Part shown: positions 18,319 to 27,700 of the stretch, piece by piece
Position numbering within the stretch: position 1 is the stretch's first letter
How the letters are laid out: each line of letters starts with the position of its first letter
From: Pseudomonadota bacterium
GTDB taxonomy: Bacteria > Pseudomonadota > Gammaproteobacteria > Burkholderiales > Burkholderiaceae_F
Direction of reading: 5' to 3'
Assembly (NCBI GenBank): GCA_023443095.1
Contig: JAEZVV010000071.1
Span: 1 to 64,000 of the forward strand
DNA: 64,000 nucleotides
The notes under the pieces: model-generated
The model's database searches: none
Told to the model about the DNA's origin: nothing
The model's input: only the letters and a program-made list of their open reading frames with translations
Position numbers and translations under genes: made by a program

Positions 18319-18345
18319 GCCGCTCCCCGGAGCGGCTTTTTTTTT
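18319..18345 (+). terminator. Intrinsic terminator of ilvD, at the transposon left edge
   Basis: The 8 bp stem GCCGCTCC/GGAGCGGC is followed by nine T residues (18337-18345). The ISL3-type element begins at the next base, and an 8-T run also follows its right end. The element therefore seems to have inserted in the T-tract and duplicated it, leaving the terminator intact. Confidence 0.9.
18338..18345. repeat. Left copy of 8 bp target-site duplication (T8)
   Basis: Eight of the nine T residues abutting the left inverted repeat. The right copy is at 32272-32279. Confidence 0.65.
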
Positions 18346-18370
18346 GGGTATCCGGAACCGGGGGTGGGAG
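18346..18370 (+). repeat. Left terminal inverted repeat of the transposon
   Basis: The sequence begins GGGTATCCGGAACCGGGGGT and continues GGGAG. Compared with the reverse complement of 32247-32271 it shares the GGGT.TCCGGAA block and the GTGGG.G block. It lies 13 bp outside the transposase stop. Confidence 0.78.
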
Positions 18371-18383
18371 AGACGCCCCGGGT

Positions 18384-19796
18384 TCAGTCGAACTCGCCCG
18401 CCTCGATGAGGTCGCAGAGCGTGGGGATGTGGGCGCCAAGCCAGCGGACTTCGACCACTTCCTCGTACCGCTCCCGTGTGGGCCGGCGGATGGTCTTGAT
18501 GGCTGAGGGGGCAAAGAAGTCCATGGTTGCCTCGGCGGGCTCCGATGGAGAGGATGGAGTCTTGACGCGCTTGCGGACCATGACGCGCTCCTCGATCTTG
18601 GCGAGATTATGGTACAGCAGCCGCGCCCGCAGAATGCGGAAGCTCTGGCCTCGGGTGATCCGATTGGAGTCCTTGATAAAGCGATTGAGCGACTCCGTGT
18701 ACCCGTTGGTGAACGGGTAGTCGAACACCGCGAAGACGTGCTGGTGCCAGTTGTCCACGTCGCAGGCGAGGCGCCTGAACCAGTGCGCCACCCGAGGGTC
18801 CAGCGTCCGCTTCCACGTCTCGAACTCCCTCTCGGCGGCCGCGCGGCTGGGGGCATCGTAGATGTCGAAGAACGCCTCCTTGGCCGCCTGTGCGACGCCG
18901 AGCAACGGGTACTTGGTTCGCAGCCTGTCGAGAACCGCCAGTTCGCTCGGATCGAGCTTGGCTTCGCGCTTGAGCAGCAGGTGGCGCTCATCCTTGAGCG
19001 ACAGGCGCTCCGTCCGCGCCTCCTTGCCCTTCAGTTCGGTCTTCCGAATGTGCTTGCGGAGCGTTTCCACGGCCTCGACCGCCATGCGCATGACGTGGAA
19101 CTTGTCGGCGACGACCGGAGCGTGCGGGAAGTAGGTCGCGGCCATCTGGCGGTAGGCATTCCAGAGGTCGGTCACGACGACCTCCACCTTGTGCTTGTCC
19201 GCCATCGCCGTGAAGTAGGCGTCCAGATGCTTCTTAGTGCGGCCCGGCAACAGCTCAACGAAGGTATTGGCTTCGACGTTCGTGATCACGCCGAGGTAGC
19301 CCTTCCCGATCTTGACCTCGTCGATCCCGAGCACGCGCGGCGTCGTAGGCATGTGCTGTGCTTCCAGCACGTGGATGCGCTCATCGACGATGTTTCGCAC
19401 CGTGCGGGGATCAATCCCGGTCTGCCGGGAGACTTCCTCGAAGGTGAGGCGCAGACCGTGCTTCTCGACGAACTCGACGAGCCGCTTGGTCGCCAACCGG
19501 TCCTCGTGAATGTCCTCTAGCCGCTCGTGAAAGGTCTTGCCGCACTTGACACACAGATACCGGTGGCGCGTCAGAACGAGCTTGAGCGGCTTGCCGAACG
19601 TTGGGGTGTCGGCCACTTCCTGCTGTGAGGTGCCGTGCCCGACAAAGGCGCTGGCGCCGCAGTGGCGGCAGGCCGAAGGCGGTGCGCTCGCCTTGACGCG
19701 GACCAGCGAGTACGGGGCGTCCGGCGCCGATCCCATCTCCATGAAGCTCAGCGAGGGCAGACCGAGCAGGTCGCGCCCTCCGAAACTGTCTGCCAT
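18384..19796 (-). CDS. tnp: ISL3 family transposase
   Basis: The 470-residue transposase has the ISL3 layout: an N-terminal zinc-finger-like part (CRHCGASAF, then CVKCGKTFHE), a helix-turn-helix (LTFEEVSRQTGIDPRTVRNIV), and a DDE domain beginning LGIDEVKIGKGYLGVITN, followed by VVTDLWNAYRQMAATYFPHAPVVADKFHV and the late YPFTNGYTESLNRFIK. The catalytic acids are present and no frameshift is seen, so it may be active. It is transcribed toward the left end and away from the cargo genes. Confidence 0.94.
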   Translation of the reverse strand: MADSFGGRDLLGLPSLSFMEMGSAPDAPYSLVRVKASAPPSACRHCGASAFVGHGTSQQEVADTPTFGKPLKLVLTRHRYLCVKCGKTFHERLEDIHEDRLATKRLVEFVEKHGLRLTFEEVSRQTGIDPRTVRNIVDERIHVLEAQHMPTTPRVLGIDEVKIGKGYLGVITNVEANTFVELLPGRTKKHLDAYFTAMADKHKVEVVVTDLWNAYRQMAATYFPHAPVVADKFHVMRMAVEAVETLRKHIRKTELKGKEARTERLSLKDERHLLLKREAKLDPSELAVLDRLRTKYPLLGVAQAAKEAFFDIYDAPSRAAAEREFETWKRTLDPRVAHWFRRLACDVDNWHQHVFAVFDYPFTNGYTESLNRFIKDSNRITRGQSFRILRARLLYHNLAKIEERVMVRKRVKTPSSPSEPAEATMDFFAPSAIKTIRRPTRERYEEVVEVRWLGAHIPTLCDLIEAGEFD

Positions 19797-19925
19797 CGCT
19801 CACCCTCCGGCATCGAGCCACGCCCCCTTGGTCTGCCTGCGGTCGCGCTGTTATGCTGTGACTGATTGAATGCAAACCGTACGCAACTGGTAGGCGTTTT
19901 GCTTCATACTATCACCGGAGCGAAC

Positions 19926-20114
19926 ATGGCGAAAGAGTCGTCCGTCACCGTCACGCTGCGCGTGCCGGAGAGCATCAGAGAGTTGTTGCGCGCGGCTGCC
20001 GAGAAAGACCACCGCAGCATGGCCAACATGGTGGAGGTGCTGATCCTGCGGCACTGCGAGTCCAATGGAATTTCGGTCGCGCGGAAACGAACAGTGCGGG
20101 CGACAAAGGAATAG
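19926..20114 (+). CDS. Small ribbon-helix-helix-like protein (Arc/CopG type)
   Basis: The 62-residue protein reads SVTVTLRVPESIRELLRAAA then DHRSMANMVEVLILRHCE: one beta strand followed by two helices, the pattern of Arc/CopG ribbon-helix-helix DNA-binding proteins, with a basic tail. I chose ATG 19926, preceded by GGAG, over an upstream ATG at 19866. It is 52 bp before the methylase gene on the same strand, so it may autoregulate or repress the defence operon. No toxin partner is visible. Confidence 0.65.
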   Translation: MAKESSVTVTLRVPESIRELLRAAAEKDHRSMANMVEVLILRHCESNGISVARKRTVRATKE

Positions 20115-20166
20115 CGGCCGAGGCTCATCGGGTGAGCTTTAGACAATCCAAACTAACCAAGAACCA

Positions 20167-21891
20167 ATGCTTCCCCGTGAAAAGGCCAAATTTCCTGCTC
20201 TTCTGCGAGCGTTGCAGGGGGTCGTCCGCGCAGGGAAAACGCCAGAGCGTGTAGTCGCGGCCGTACTCAATGCAGTGTTGGATGAGCGTTACCCGCTGTT
20301 GGTTCGGTTGACTAGCAGCAAAGCTGTTCAGTCGCACCCGGCGGTGGCGAATTTTGTGCGCTGGCTTGTGCCCATGAATGTTGCCGAGATCGGTTTTTGG
20401 GTGAGTTCCGCGTACGCGCAGTTGGTTCTGCCCGAGTTTCGGCGGAAGCGGGCCATGTTCTTTACACCACCGATGATGGGCGAACGACTCCTCGACCAGA
20501 TGGAGCGGGCTGGCGTGAACTGGGGAGCGGCACGCGTGATCGACATTGCCTGCGGTGGCGCCGCCTTCTTGGCGCCTGCGGGGTTGCGCATGGCGCAGCG
20601 GGTCGCGGCGACCGGCGCCACTGCCAATCAGGTGCTGGTCCATGTTGAGAGCCACCTGCACGGGATCGAGATCGAGCGCTTTCTCGCGAAGCTGTCGGTC
20701 ACCTTTGTCGGCATGGCGCTCTACCCGTGGATCGTCGCAGCAGGCCGGTTGCCGAAGCTCAGGGTCATCGTTGGGAACGCTATGGGGCGCCCTGCCATCC
20801 TGTCGGAGCGCTTTGATGCCGTGATCTGCAATCCGCCTTACCGCAAGCTCACGAGTGAGGAAGCCGCCGAGCTTCCGGCCAAGCTCCAGCGGTTGGTCTA
20901 CTTTCAACCGAACCTGTACAACATGTTCATGGCCCGGTCGCTGAACCTGCTTTCTCCGATGGGTGTCGCTGGCCTGCTGACACCGATGAGCTTCCTTTCG
21001 GGGCGTTCATTTGTCCCACTGCGGCAGCATCTTGCGACCCAGCGGCGAGTAGCGAGCATCGACATCGTTGAACAGCGGCTCGGAGTCTTCCTGGGTGTGC
21101 AGCAGGACACGGCAATCAGCACCTTTGCCCCTCTTCTAAATCGCCCGACGCGGACCAAGGTGTTTGCCGCGAGTAGCGACCAGCGGTGGCACTCCGCCGG
21201 CAAGGTCGTCCTGCAGGCCACTGGCGCGCCGTGGGTGCTCCCCCGCAATGCGGACGACGCTACGCTTATCGCTCACAGCAACGGGCAGCGTCTCGCCGAC
21301 TACGGCTACGAGCCCTGCATCGGCGACGTAGTCCCGCTCCGAGAGACGCGAGCCTTGTATGCAAGCCACGCTGAAGCCAAAGCGGCCGGAGTCAAGCATG
21401 CGGTGCCAATGCTGCGTGCCGCCGAGATTCGCTCCGACGGTAGCCTCGCATTCCCACGCGCAGGGCGCTCAGACTGCTTCCTTGACGCCAGCAGCAATGC
21501 TCAGGGGGTAATTCGGCTTCCGTGCGTGGCGCTTCATCGTGTCAGTTCGACGGACCAACGGCGGCGATTCGTGGCGGCCCCCGTGCCCATTGAGTTGCAG
21601 CAAACTCATGACGGAGTGATCGGAGAGAATCACGTCATCTTTCTGACCGCCACACGGCCGGATGCGCTTGCGCCGGACCTCTTGGTGCGCATCCTTGGCT
21701 CTGAGCCTGTGGATCGGATGTTCCGCTGTCGCTCTGGATCGGCCAACGTGTCCACCTACGAGCTGTCGCACCTGCCCATGCCTGATGCCTCGCTAGTGGA
21801 GCAGGCGCTGGCAGCCGGAGCCGACATTGATACGGCGGTGCTCCGAGGTTACGGCATCGACTCGACCAATCATCAAGGCGCGCCACTATGA
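20167..21891 (+). CDS. DISARM-associated adenine-type DNA methyltransferase (DrmMI-like)
   Basis: The 574-residue protein has methyltransferase motif I at residues 126-135 (DIACGGAAFL, a variant of D.ACGSG) and motif IV NPPY at 222-225, diagnostic of N6-adenine (or N4-cytosine) methylases. FFTPPMMGERLLDQM upstream of motif I matches the N6-methylase pattern. The C-terminal ~300 residues (VGLLTPMSFLSGRSF, HRVSSTDQRRRFVA, ELSHLPMP) resemble target-recognition regions of Eco57I-type enzymes. It opens the operon, overlapping the next gene by ATGA. It probably marks host DNA; the site is unknown. Confidence 0.85.
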   Translation: MLPREKAKFPALLRALQGVVRAGKTPERVVAAVLNAVLDERYPLLVRLTSSKAVQSHPAVANFVRWLVPMNVAEIGFWVSSAYAQLVLPEFRRKRAMFFTPPMMGERLLDQMERAGVNWGAARVIDIACGGAAFLAPAGLRMAQRVAATGATANQVLVHVESHLHGIEIERFLAKLSVTFVGMALYPWIVAAGRLPKLRVIVGNAMGRPAILSERFDAVICNPPYRKLTSEEAAELPAKLQRLVYFQPNLYNMFMARSLNLLSPMGVAGLLTPMSFLSGRSFVPLRQHLATQRRVASIDIVEQRLGVFLGVQQDTAISTFAPLLNRPTRTKVFAASSDQRWHSAGKVVLQATGAPWVLPRNADDATLIAHSNGQRLADYGYEPCIGDVVPLRETRALYASHAEAKAAGVKHAVPMLRAAEIRSDGSLAFPRAGRSDCFLDASSNAQGVIRLPCVALHRVSSTDQRRRFVAAPVPIELQQTHDGVIGENHVIFLTATRPDALAPDLLVRILGSEPVDRMFRCRSGSANVSTYELSHLPMPDASLVEQALAAGADIDTAVLRGYGIDSTNHQGAPL

Positions 21892-24719
21892 ACGCGTGGC
21901 AGAACGGCCGAGGTGGGCGTGACAATCTGCCGCGTCGGCTGAAAGACCGCGAGGCTGCATTGAAGCGTCAGAGGGAACTGGCCTCACGCTCTGGTGTGCG
22001 ACGCAAGGTGCCGCCGGACATGCCAGCAGATGTTGCCAAAACATCTGCGGTCGAGGCGCCGGCACCAAACCAAGCGCCCGAAGTCATGCTGGCGGGACAG
22101 CCGATTCTGTCGCTGCTGACCGAGGGCAAAGGCAAGCCGTTACCACAGCATTTGACGGCGGCCCTGACCGAAGCGGTCGATGCCTATTTGCGTGCTGCCC
22201 AATCCGGTACGCGCGAGCTGCTGCTTCTGTGGCCGGGATCGCTTACTTGTCTGCCCCTTATTCACTCCATTGCCACCCTCGAACGGTGGGCCAATGGCTA
22301 CAAGCTAGGTTTCCGGGCCGCGCTCTACCCGGCCACCAAGGCTTCGTTCCGGGAGCTCAACCACCTGTTCGTAGATCGCGACGAAATCGACGCCATGCAC
22401 GTGGACGTGCAGTCTGTGAGCAACCCGCCGGGCGCTCTGTCCAAAGAGCGTTGCGACGAGAAGGACCTCATGTTCTACGCCCTCAACAGCATGCGGGCGG
22501 AAGCAGTGACGGAGGGTCTGCAGCCGTGCCTCAACGAACTGCTGCCGCACTTTGACATCGTGACCGGCGAGTGGACTGAAATTGCAAAGCTCAACTATGG
22601 CCGCCACTACCTTGACCACCTCTCGAAAAAGCTGAAGCGACTCGCCTACAAGCGTGACCTGCGAGAGCGTGTGCTGCCCGTGCTAGGGCAGGCTCAGACG
22701 GTGCCTGACGCCATCTTTGGGCTGTCGCACAAGATGAATAAGCGTCAGATCGAGGACGCTCTCAAAAACCTGAAAAGGTTGGGCTCGCTGAATGTCATCC
22801 TGCTTGATGCGACCCGGTCGTCGTTCGCTCGCACCGAGAAGCTGATGCGCCGAATCGGCGCCGTGCTTGCGTTGATTGACGAGGTGTTTGGCGCCAAGGG
22901 ACCAGGTGTGCTGATCTTTACAAACGACGCTCGGCAAATGTTGATGCTGCGTGCAGCGCTGAATCGTGAAGAGGCGCGCCACAACTTTCGCATTGGTCCG
23001 ACGCGGGGCCTGTGCCAGCGTGATAACAACCTCGGCTTGCAGCCGCAGCCCTATCAGCCTCCGGTTGCCCCAGCACCGAGTGTCATTAGCGTCGAGATCA
23101 CCGACCGGGAATCGGCGAGGCTCCTAAACCAAGCCTTTCGAATGGGGCGCGATCTCGCAAGCTTCGAGCCGGCGGCCGCCGCGTTGCAGTCTGCCGCGAA
23201 GCACCTGCAGACAATGGTCAATCTGCCAGCCTCGGCCGGGGTGTTGCACGGCTGGCTCAACGAGACGCATGCCGACAGCGAACAGAGGCGACATTTCGAC
23301 TGGATCGACTATCGTGCCCGGCTACGGAACGCCGCAAAGGAAGTGCCCATTGAATTGGCGGCCCGCCTTGCCGAGTGGGCCGATGTCGCCGACAAGCTTC
23401 TACGCGCTCACGAGGACGGCACTCCACTCGCGCGAGCATTGGTGTCACGCATCAAGCTCCGCGCCGGGAACGACGCTCGGGTGCTGGTGCTGACAGTCAA
23501 CCCGTTCTACGCCAAGCTTGCTTCCCAGTTCTTCCACGCCGACCCGGCCAACGAACCGCTGCGAGACCGAGTCCGCTTTATCGGCGTTACCCACCTCCGG
23601 CCGCAAGTGGAGACAGGGTGGGCCACGCACGTTGTCGCCTGTGCGCTGTCGCCCGAGCTGCTGCGGTGGACGGTCACCACACCAACCCTACCGGGTCCGC
23701 TGGACTTTCTCCTTACCCAACAGAGCGCGGTCAGCGCGAACTATGCGCTAGAACCGGTACTTCAGCACCCGAGCTTCGCCCCGTACTTCGAGCGTGTGCG
23801 GGCGATTTGCGGCCCCATCGCAGCCGTGCGGGGCCTGCTGACCGGTATCCCGCCCGGTCACGACTACGAGCCGCCACTCATCACCCTGCCGCCGAAAGGC
23901 TCCGATGGAGAAGGGAGCAGCGGGAGTGACGACGGCGAGCGCTGGCCGACCGACTACGTGGACATCGTGCTCGACGATGGTCGCCACATCCAGCGCGGGC
24001 GCGGCGCGCGGGTCTATGTCTACGACCCGTCCGCCCGGGACAGTCGCACCATGGGCTTCCGCGCGGCACACGCTGAGGAGTTGCGCCCGGGCTGGCTACT
24101 TTTCGTCATGTCGGACGAGTTGCGCGATGCGGCGGAAGCGACCTTTGCGCTAGCAGGCATTACCTTCGCCGAAGCAAACCGCTACGAACAGATACTGCGG
24201 CTCTACCACGCGCAAGTGCGCCTCGCGGTGCAGGCCCGATTCCCCGGCTGCAACGTCGCTGACGCTGCGCGCGGCATTCACGGCGCCATGATCGCGCTCG
24301 ATCCGAAGGCGAAGACAGTTTCGGCCACAAACATTCGGTACTGGATCAACCTGAAGCGGGCCGAGGACACGCCTTACGTTGATTTGATGCCACAGGCACC
24401 ACGGCATCAGGAGACCTTTAGGCTGTTCATGATGGCGCTGGGTTTCGACGCAAAGGACATCAACAACTTCTGGCAGGGCGCAGTGCGCCCGGTACGCGGT
24501 AGCCGCATCTCCGATGGGCAGAACCTGATCGACCACTACGCTCGGGTGTTGTTCGATCCGGAAGCGGCGGCTGCATACGACCGCCTCACCCCAGCCATGC
24601 TGGACAGCCTGCGCGCCAACGTGCTGCACAACGTCGCCGAGGTGGTCGAGGCGCGCCTTGTAGTTGTCGCGCCTCCTACGGAAGACGACGAGCCAAAAAT
24701 CGCTGCGAATTTCGCCTGA
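21888..24719 (+). CDS. Large DISARM-operon protein of unknown function, in the DrmE position
   Basis: The 943-residue product has no signal peptide, TM segment or Walker A that I can see. It starts with a basic helical stretch (LKDREAALKRQRELASRS). The middle has alternating strand-helix segments (VILLDATRSSFART, GVLIFTNDARQMLM, ARVLVLTVNPFYAKL), which recall a degenerate nucleotide-binding fold. The last 300 residues contain GRGARVYVYDPSARDS and LRPGWLLFVMSDELRDAAEATF, a pattern I associate with DrmE-like proteins. Its place directly before drmA matches class 2 DISARM. DrmE identity is tentative. It overlaps the methylase gene by 4 bp. Confidence 0.5.
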   Translation: MNAWQNGRGGRDNLPRRLKDREAALKRQRELASRSGVRRKVPPDMPADVAKTSAVEAPAPNQAPEVMLAGQPILSLLTEGKGKPLPQHLTAALTEAVDAYLRAAQSGTRELLLLWPGSLTCLPLIHSIATLERWANGYKLGFRAALYPATKASFRELNHLFVDRDEIDAMHVDVQSVSNPPGALSKERCDEKDLMFYALNSMRAEAVTEGLQPCLNELLPHFDIVTGEWTEIAKLNYGRHYLDHLSKKLKRLAYKRDLRERVLPVLGQAQTVPDAIFGLSHKMNKRQIEDALKNLKRLGSLNVILLDATRSSFARTEKLMRRIGAVLALIDEVFGAKGPGVLIFTNDARQMLMLRAALNREEARHNFRIGPTRGLCQRDNNLGLQPQPYQPPVAPAPSVISVEITDRESARLLNQAFRMGRDLASFEPAAAALQSAAKHLQTMVNLPASAGVLHGWLNETHADSEQRRHFDWIDYRARLRNAAKEVPIELAARLAEWADVADKLLRAHEDGTPLARALVSRIKLRAGNDARVLVLTVNPFYAKLASQFFHADPANEPLRDRVRFIGVTHLRPQVETGWATHVVACALSPELLRWTVTTPTLPGPLDFLLTQQSAVSANYALEPVLQHPSFAPYFERVRAICGPIAAVRGLLTGIPPGHDYEPPLITLPPKGSDGEGSSGSDDGERWPTDYVDIVLDDGRHIQRGRGARVYVYDPSARDSRTMGFRAAHAEELRPGWLLFVMSDELRDAAEATFALAGITFAEANRYEQILRLYHAQVRLAVQARFPGCNVADAARGIHGAMIALDPKAKTVSATNIRYWINLKRAEDTPYVDLMPQAPRHQETFRLFMMALGFDAKDINNFWQGAVRPVRGSRISDGQNLIDHYARVLFDPEAAAAYDRLTPAMLDSLRANVLHNVAEVVEARLVVVAPPTEDDEPKIAANFA

Positions 24720-24755
24720 AACGGCGCTCTACTTCAACCGATCCTCCCGCGCGCT

Positions 24756-27700
24756 ATGCCAACTGTTCGTAGCAACCCCGACGCCATCGCCACGTCGCTC
24801 AAGGAGGCGGTCGCCGACGCCCTTGGCAACATCGTCTTCGGTCACAGTTCCGGTAGCGGCGAATTCGGGGTCGCTGTCTACGGCGCACAGCCAAGCCGGC
24901 TGTTTGTCTCCGGCTTCCTCTTGCCCCAACGGGAGACTGACGACGGCGACGAGGTAACGAGCCCGATCTGGATTTCCTCGCACGGCCTCGACCTGCAGGT
25001 TGCCGCCCACGGCACAGGGACGATCACGCTGCAGCCGCGCTTCGCCGTATACCTGCGGGTGTTTCCAACGGCTGCCGACCTGCTGCGTCCGGACTGCGCA
25101 CTTCGCTTACCGCAGCTCAATGCGGCCGTGCGAGGGCAGTTGGCTGCGGTCTATCGAACTGCCTTAGCCGCGCGCTGGGCGACGCTGCAGAGCAAGTACG
25201 CAACGCGCAGCAAGTGCCCGCAGTGGAAAGACATCCAAGCCGAGGAATACGCAAAGGCGTGCAAGCAACTGGGCGTGCCTGATTGCGACTGGATGCAGCC
25301 GCAGGCGCTGGAGGCGCAGGCGGCACCGCCGCCGGAGAACAATGCCGAAAATGAAGGCGGCGCGCAGGAGATGGCTGCTGCTGGCGGGGCGAAGAGCTTC
25401 GAATTCGATGCGGCCAGTGACGCCCTCTTCGAAGTGGTCGAACCTCCGCCCAAGTGGCTCCGCCTAGAAATGGAGCCGCCGCCTCTAACGCTCGATCCGT
25501 ATGCAGCGCCGGATGTGCGTGCCGCCGCCATCGAGGCGAACGAGGCGGCAATGGAACAGTACGTGCAGCATCGCATCGCGGCGTGGCTCGCCGACACCGA
25601 TCCGATCACAGGCGGCGCGCTGTGGGTGTTCCGCAAGGGCGAGACGGTGAAGGCGTCCGAGCGCGTCAACTGGGACGCCTACCTCGCCGCCATGCGGGCG
25701 CGCAATGCCGACCCCTACGTCCCCGAGATCAAGCCCTGCTGGGACATCGACGTGGTCGTGGACTACACCGACCCGACCCGCTTCAACCTGCACCTTGCTC
25801 TGGAGAACCACAGCACGCCGGTGGTCCGTGGCAGCGACCGGATCGAGCACGCGCTGTTCCAGACCGAAGTCGAGGTGTACCTGCCGGTCGCCACGCACCG
25901 CAGCCTCCGGCTTGACCGGGTGGAGCCGTCCTACCGCTACAACCGCTACCTCACATACCCGGCCCTAGGCTTCAACGGCAGCGTGGAGGAGTTGGCGACC
26001 GACGAAGGCTACAAGCGCCTGCGCACGACGTGGGCGCCGCGCTTCGTGCAGCCGCGCGTGCGTCCGCTCCCATATCCGGGCGTGGTGTGCGGGCTGCGGG
26101 CGTTGGCTACGGCCCCGGACCTCTCCGGACTCTCACCGCTCGTGACCGAGTTCCAGAAGTGGATCGCGGAGCTGCCTGCTCGTATCGACCCCACGGCTGG
26201 CGCGCGGGACGCGGCCGAGGCCAAGCGCGAGCAAGAGGCGTTCGCGGCCCACATCAAGGCGTGGACGCTGGAGTCCGAGGCCATCGCCGCCGGTATTGCG
26301 ATCCTCGAAGAGTCGCGCGTCCAATGGAGTGCGCCCGGCCCGCAGGCCGATCCCAAGGGCATTCCGTACGAAGCGTGGCAAGCCATGAACGAGACCATGG
26401 CCAACCTGATGCAGCGCCAGCGAGGCGACGACAACGGCCAGTGGTACCTGTTCCAATTGGCGTTCATCCTCGCTTCGCTGCCGGCGGTGGTTACCCGGAT
26501 GCCGGAGTTCCGCCACCACTACAACCCGAAGCGCGACGACAGTGTGACGCTGCTCTACTTCAGCACCGGCGGCGGCAAGTCGGAAGCGTTCTTCGGCTTG
26601 CTCGCCTTCACCCTGTTCTTCGACCGGCTGCGCGGCAAGACGTTTGGTGTGACCGCGCTCGTGCGCTACCCGCTCCGACTTCTGACCGTGAACCAGTCGC
26701 AGCGGATGGCGCGCATGCTGGCGCAGGCCGAGCAGGTGCGGGCGGCCCGCCACTACCCCGGTGCGCCGTTCGCCATCGGTTTCTGGGTCGGCAGCGGCAG
26801 CACACCCAACCACCACAACGACCGAGGCGTGAAGGACGTGCCGTTCGTGGACGAGGTAAAGGTTTCCGAAGCCAAGCTGATGGACGCCAACGCTCACTAC
26901 GCCGCCGCGCGGAAGGCTTGGCGCAAGCTGCCGCACTGCCCGTTCTGCGGCGGAGAGACCGGCCTGCGGCGCCTGCGCGACGCCGATGGTGGCACGCTGG
27001 CCCACGTGTGCTTCAACGCCAAGTGCTTCTCCCAGCGTAACGGACTGGGCACACCGCTGCCGTTCTACATCTGCGACGAAGACATCTACGACCTCGCGCC
27101 GGCGGTGGTCTTGGGTACCGTCGATAAGCTGGCGATGATCGGCCACAGTGCGACCACGCTGCGCCAGGTGCTTGCGATGTTTGGCGCCGCGCCGTGGCGC
27201 CACGTCACCACTGGACGCCTGCACATGCCGACGTTGAAGCATCTCGCTGACGGGCCCGGCGCACACGGCTACGAGGCTGTTCACCCGTGCTACGCCGGCG
27301 GGGTAAAACTCTTCCACGACCCGCAGCCGGCGCTGATCGTGCAGGACGAAGCGCACCTCTTGGACGAGTCGCTGGGTAGCTTCTCCGGTCTCTTCGAGTC
27401 GGCGCTCGACGCCGTGTTTTCTGAGCTTGCAAAGGCGCAGCGCGGGGTCATTGCGACTGACGCCCACGGCAAGCGCCGCCGGGCCAAGGTGATCGCCGCC
27501 TCGGCCACTGTGGCTGACCCTGAGCGGCAGTTGCAGCACCTTTACCAGCGCCACATTCCGGCCACACAGTTCCCGCACCCGGGCCCGGACATCTACAGCT
27601 CGTTCTACGCCGGACCGCAACCGCCGGATGAGGTGGGCCGCGCCGCGCTCCCGGCCGACCTCGTCGAACTGCGGGCGAAGACCGGCCGTTTTTACCGCGC

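Noticed and set aside
19797..19925. A second inverted repeat that would make the transposase a simple ISL3 element beside unrelated cargo.
   Set aside because: CACCCTCCGG near 19800 is only loosely similar to the termini; the matching partner of the left end is at 32247-32271.
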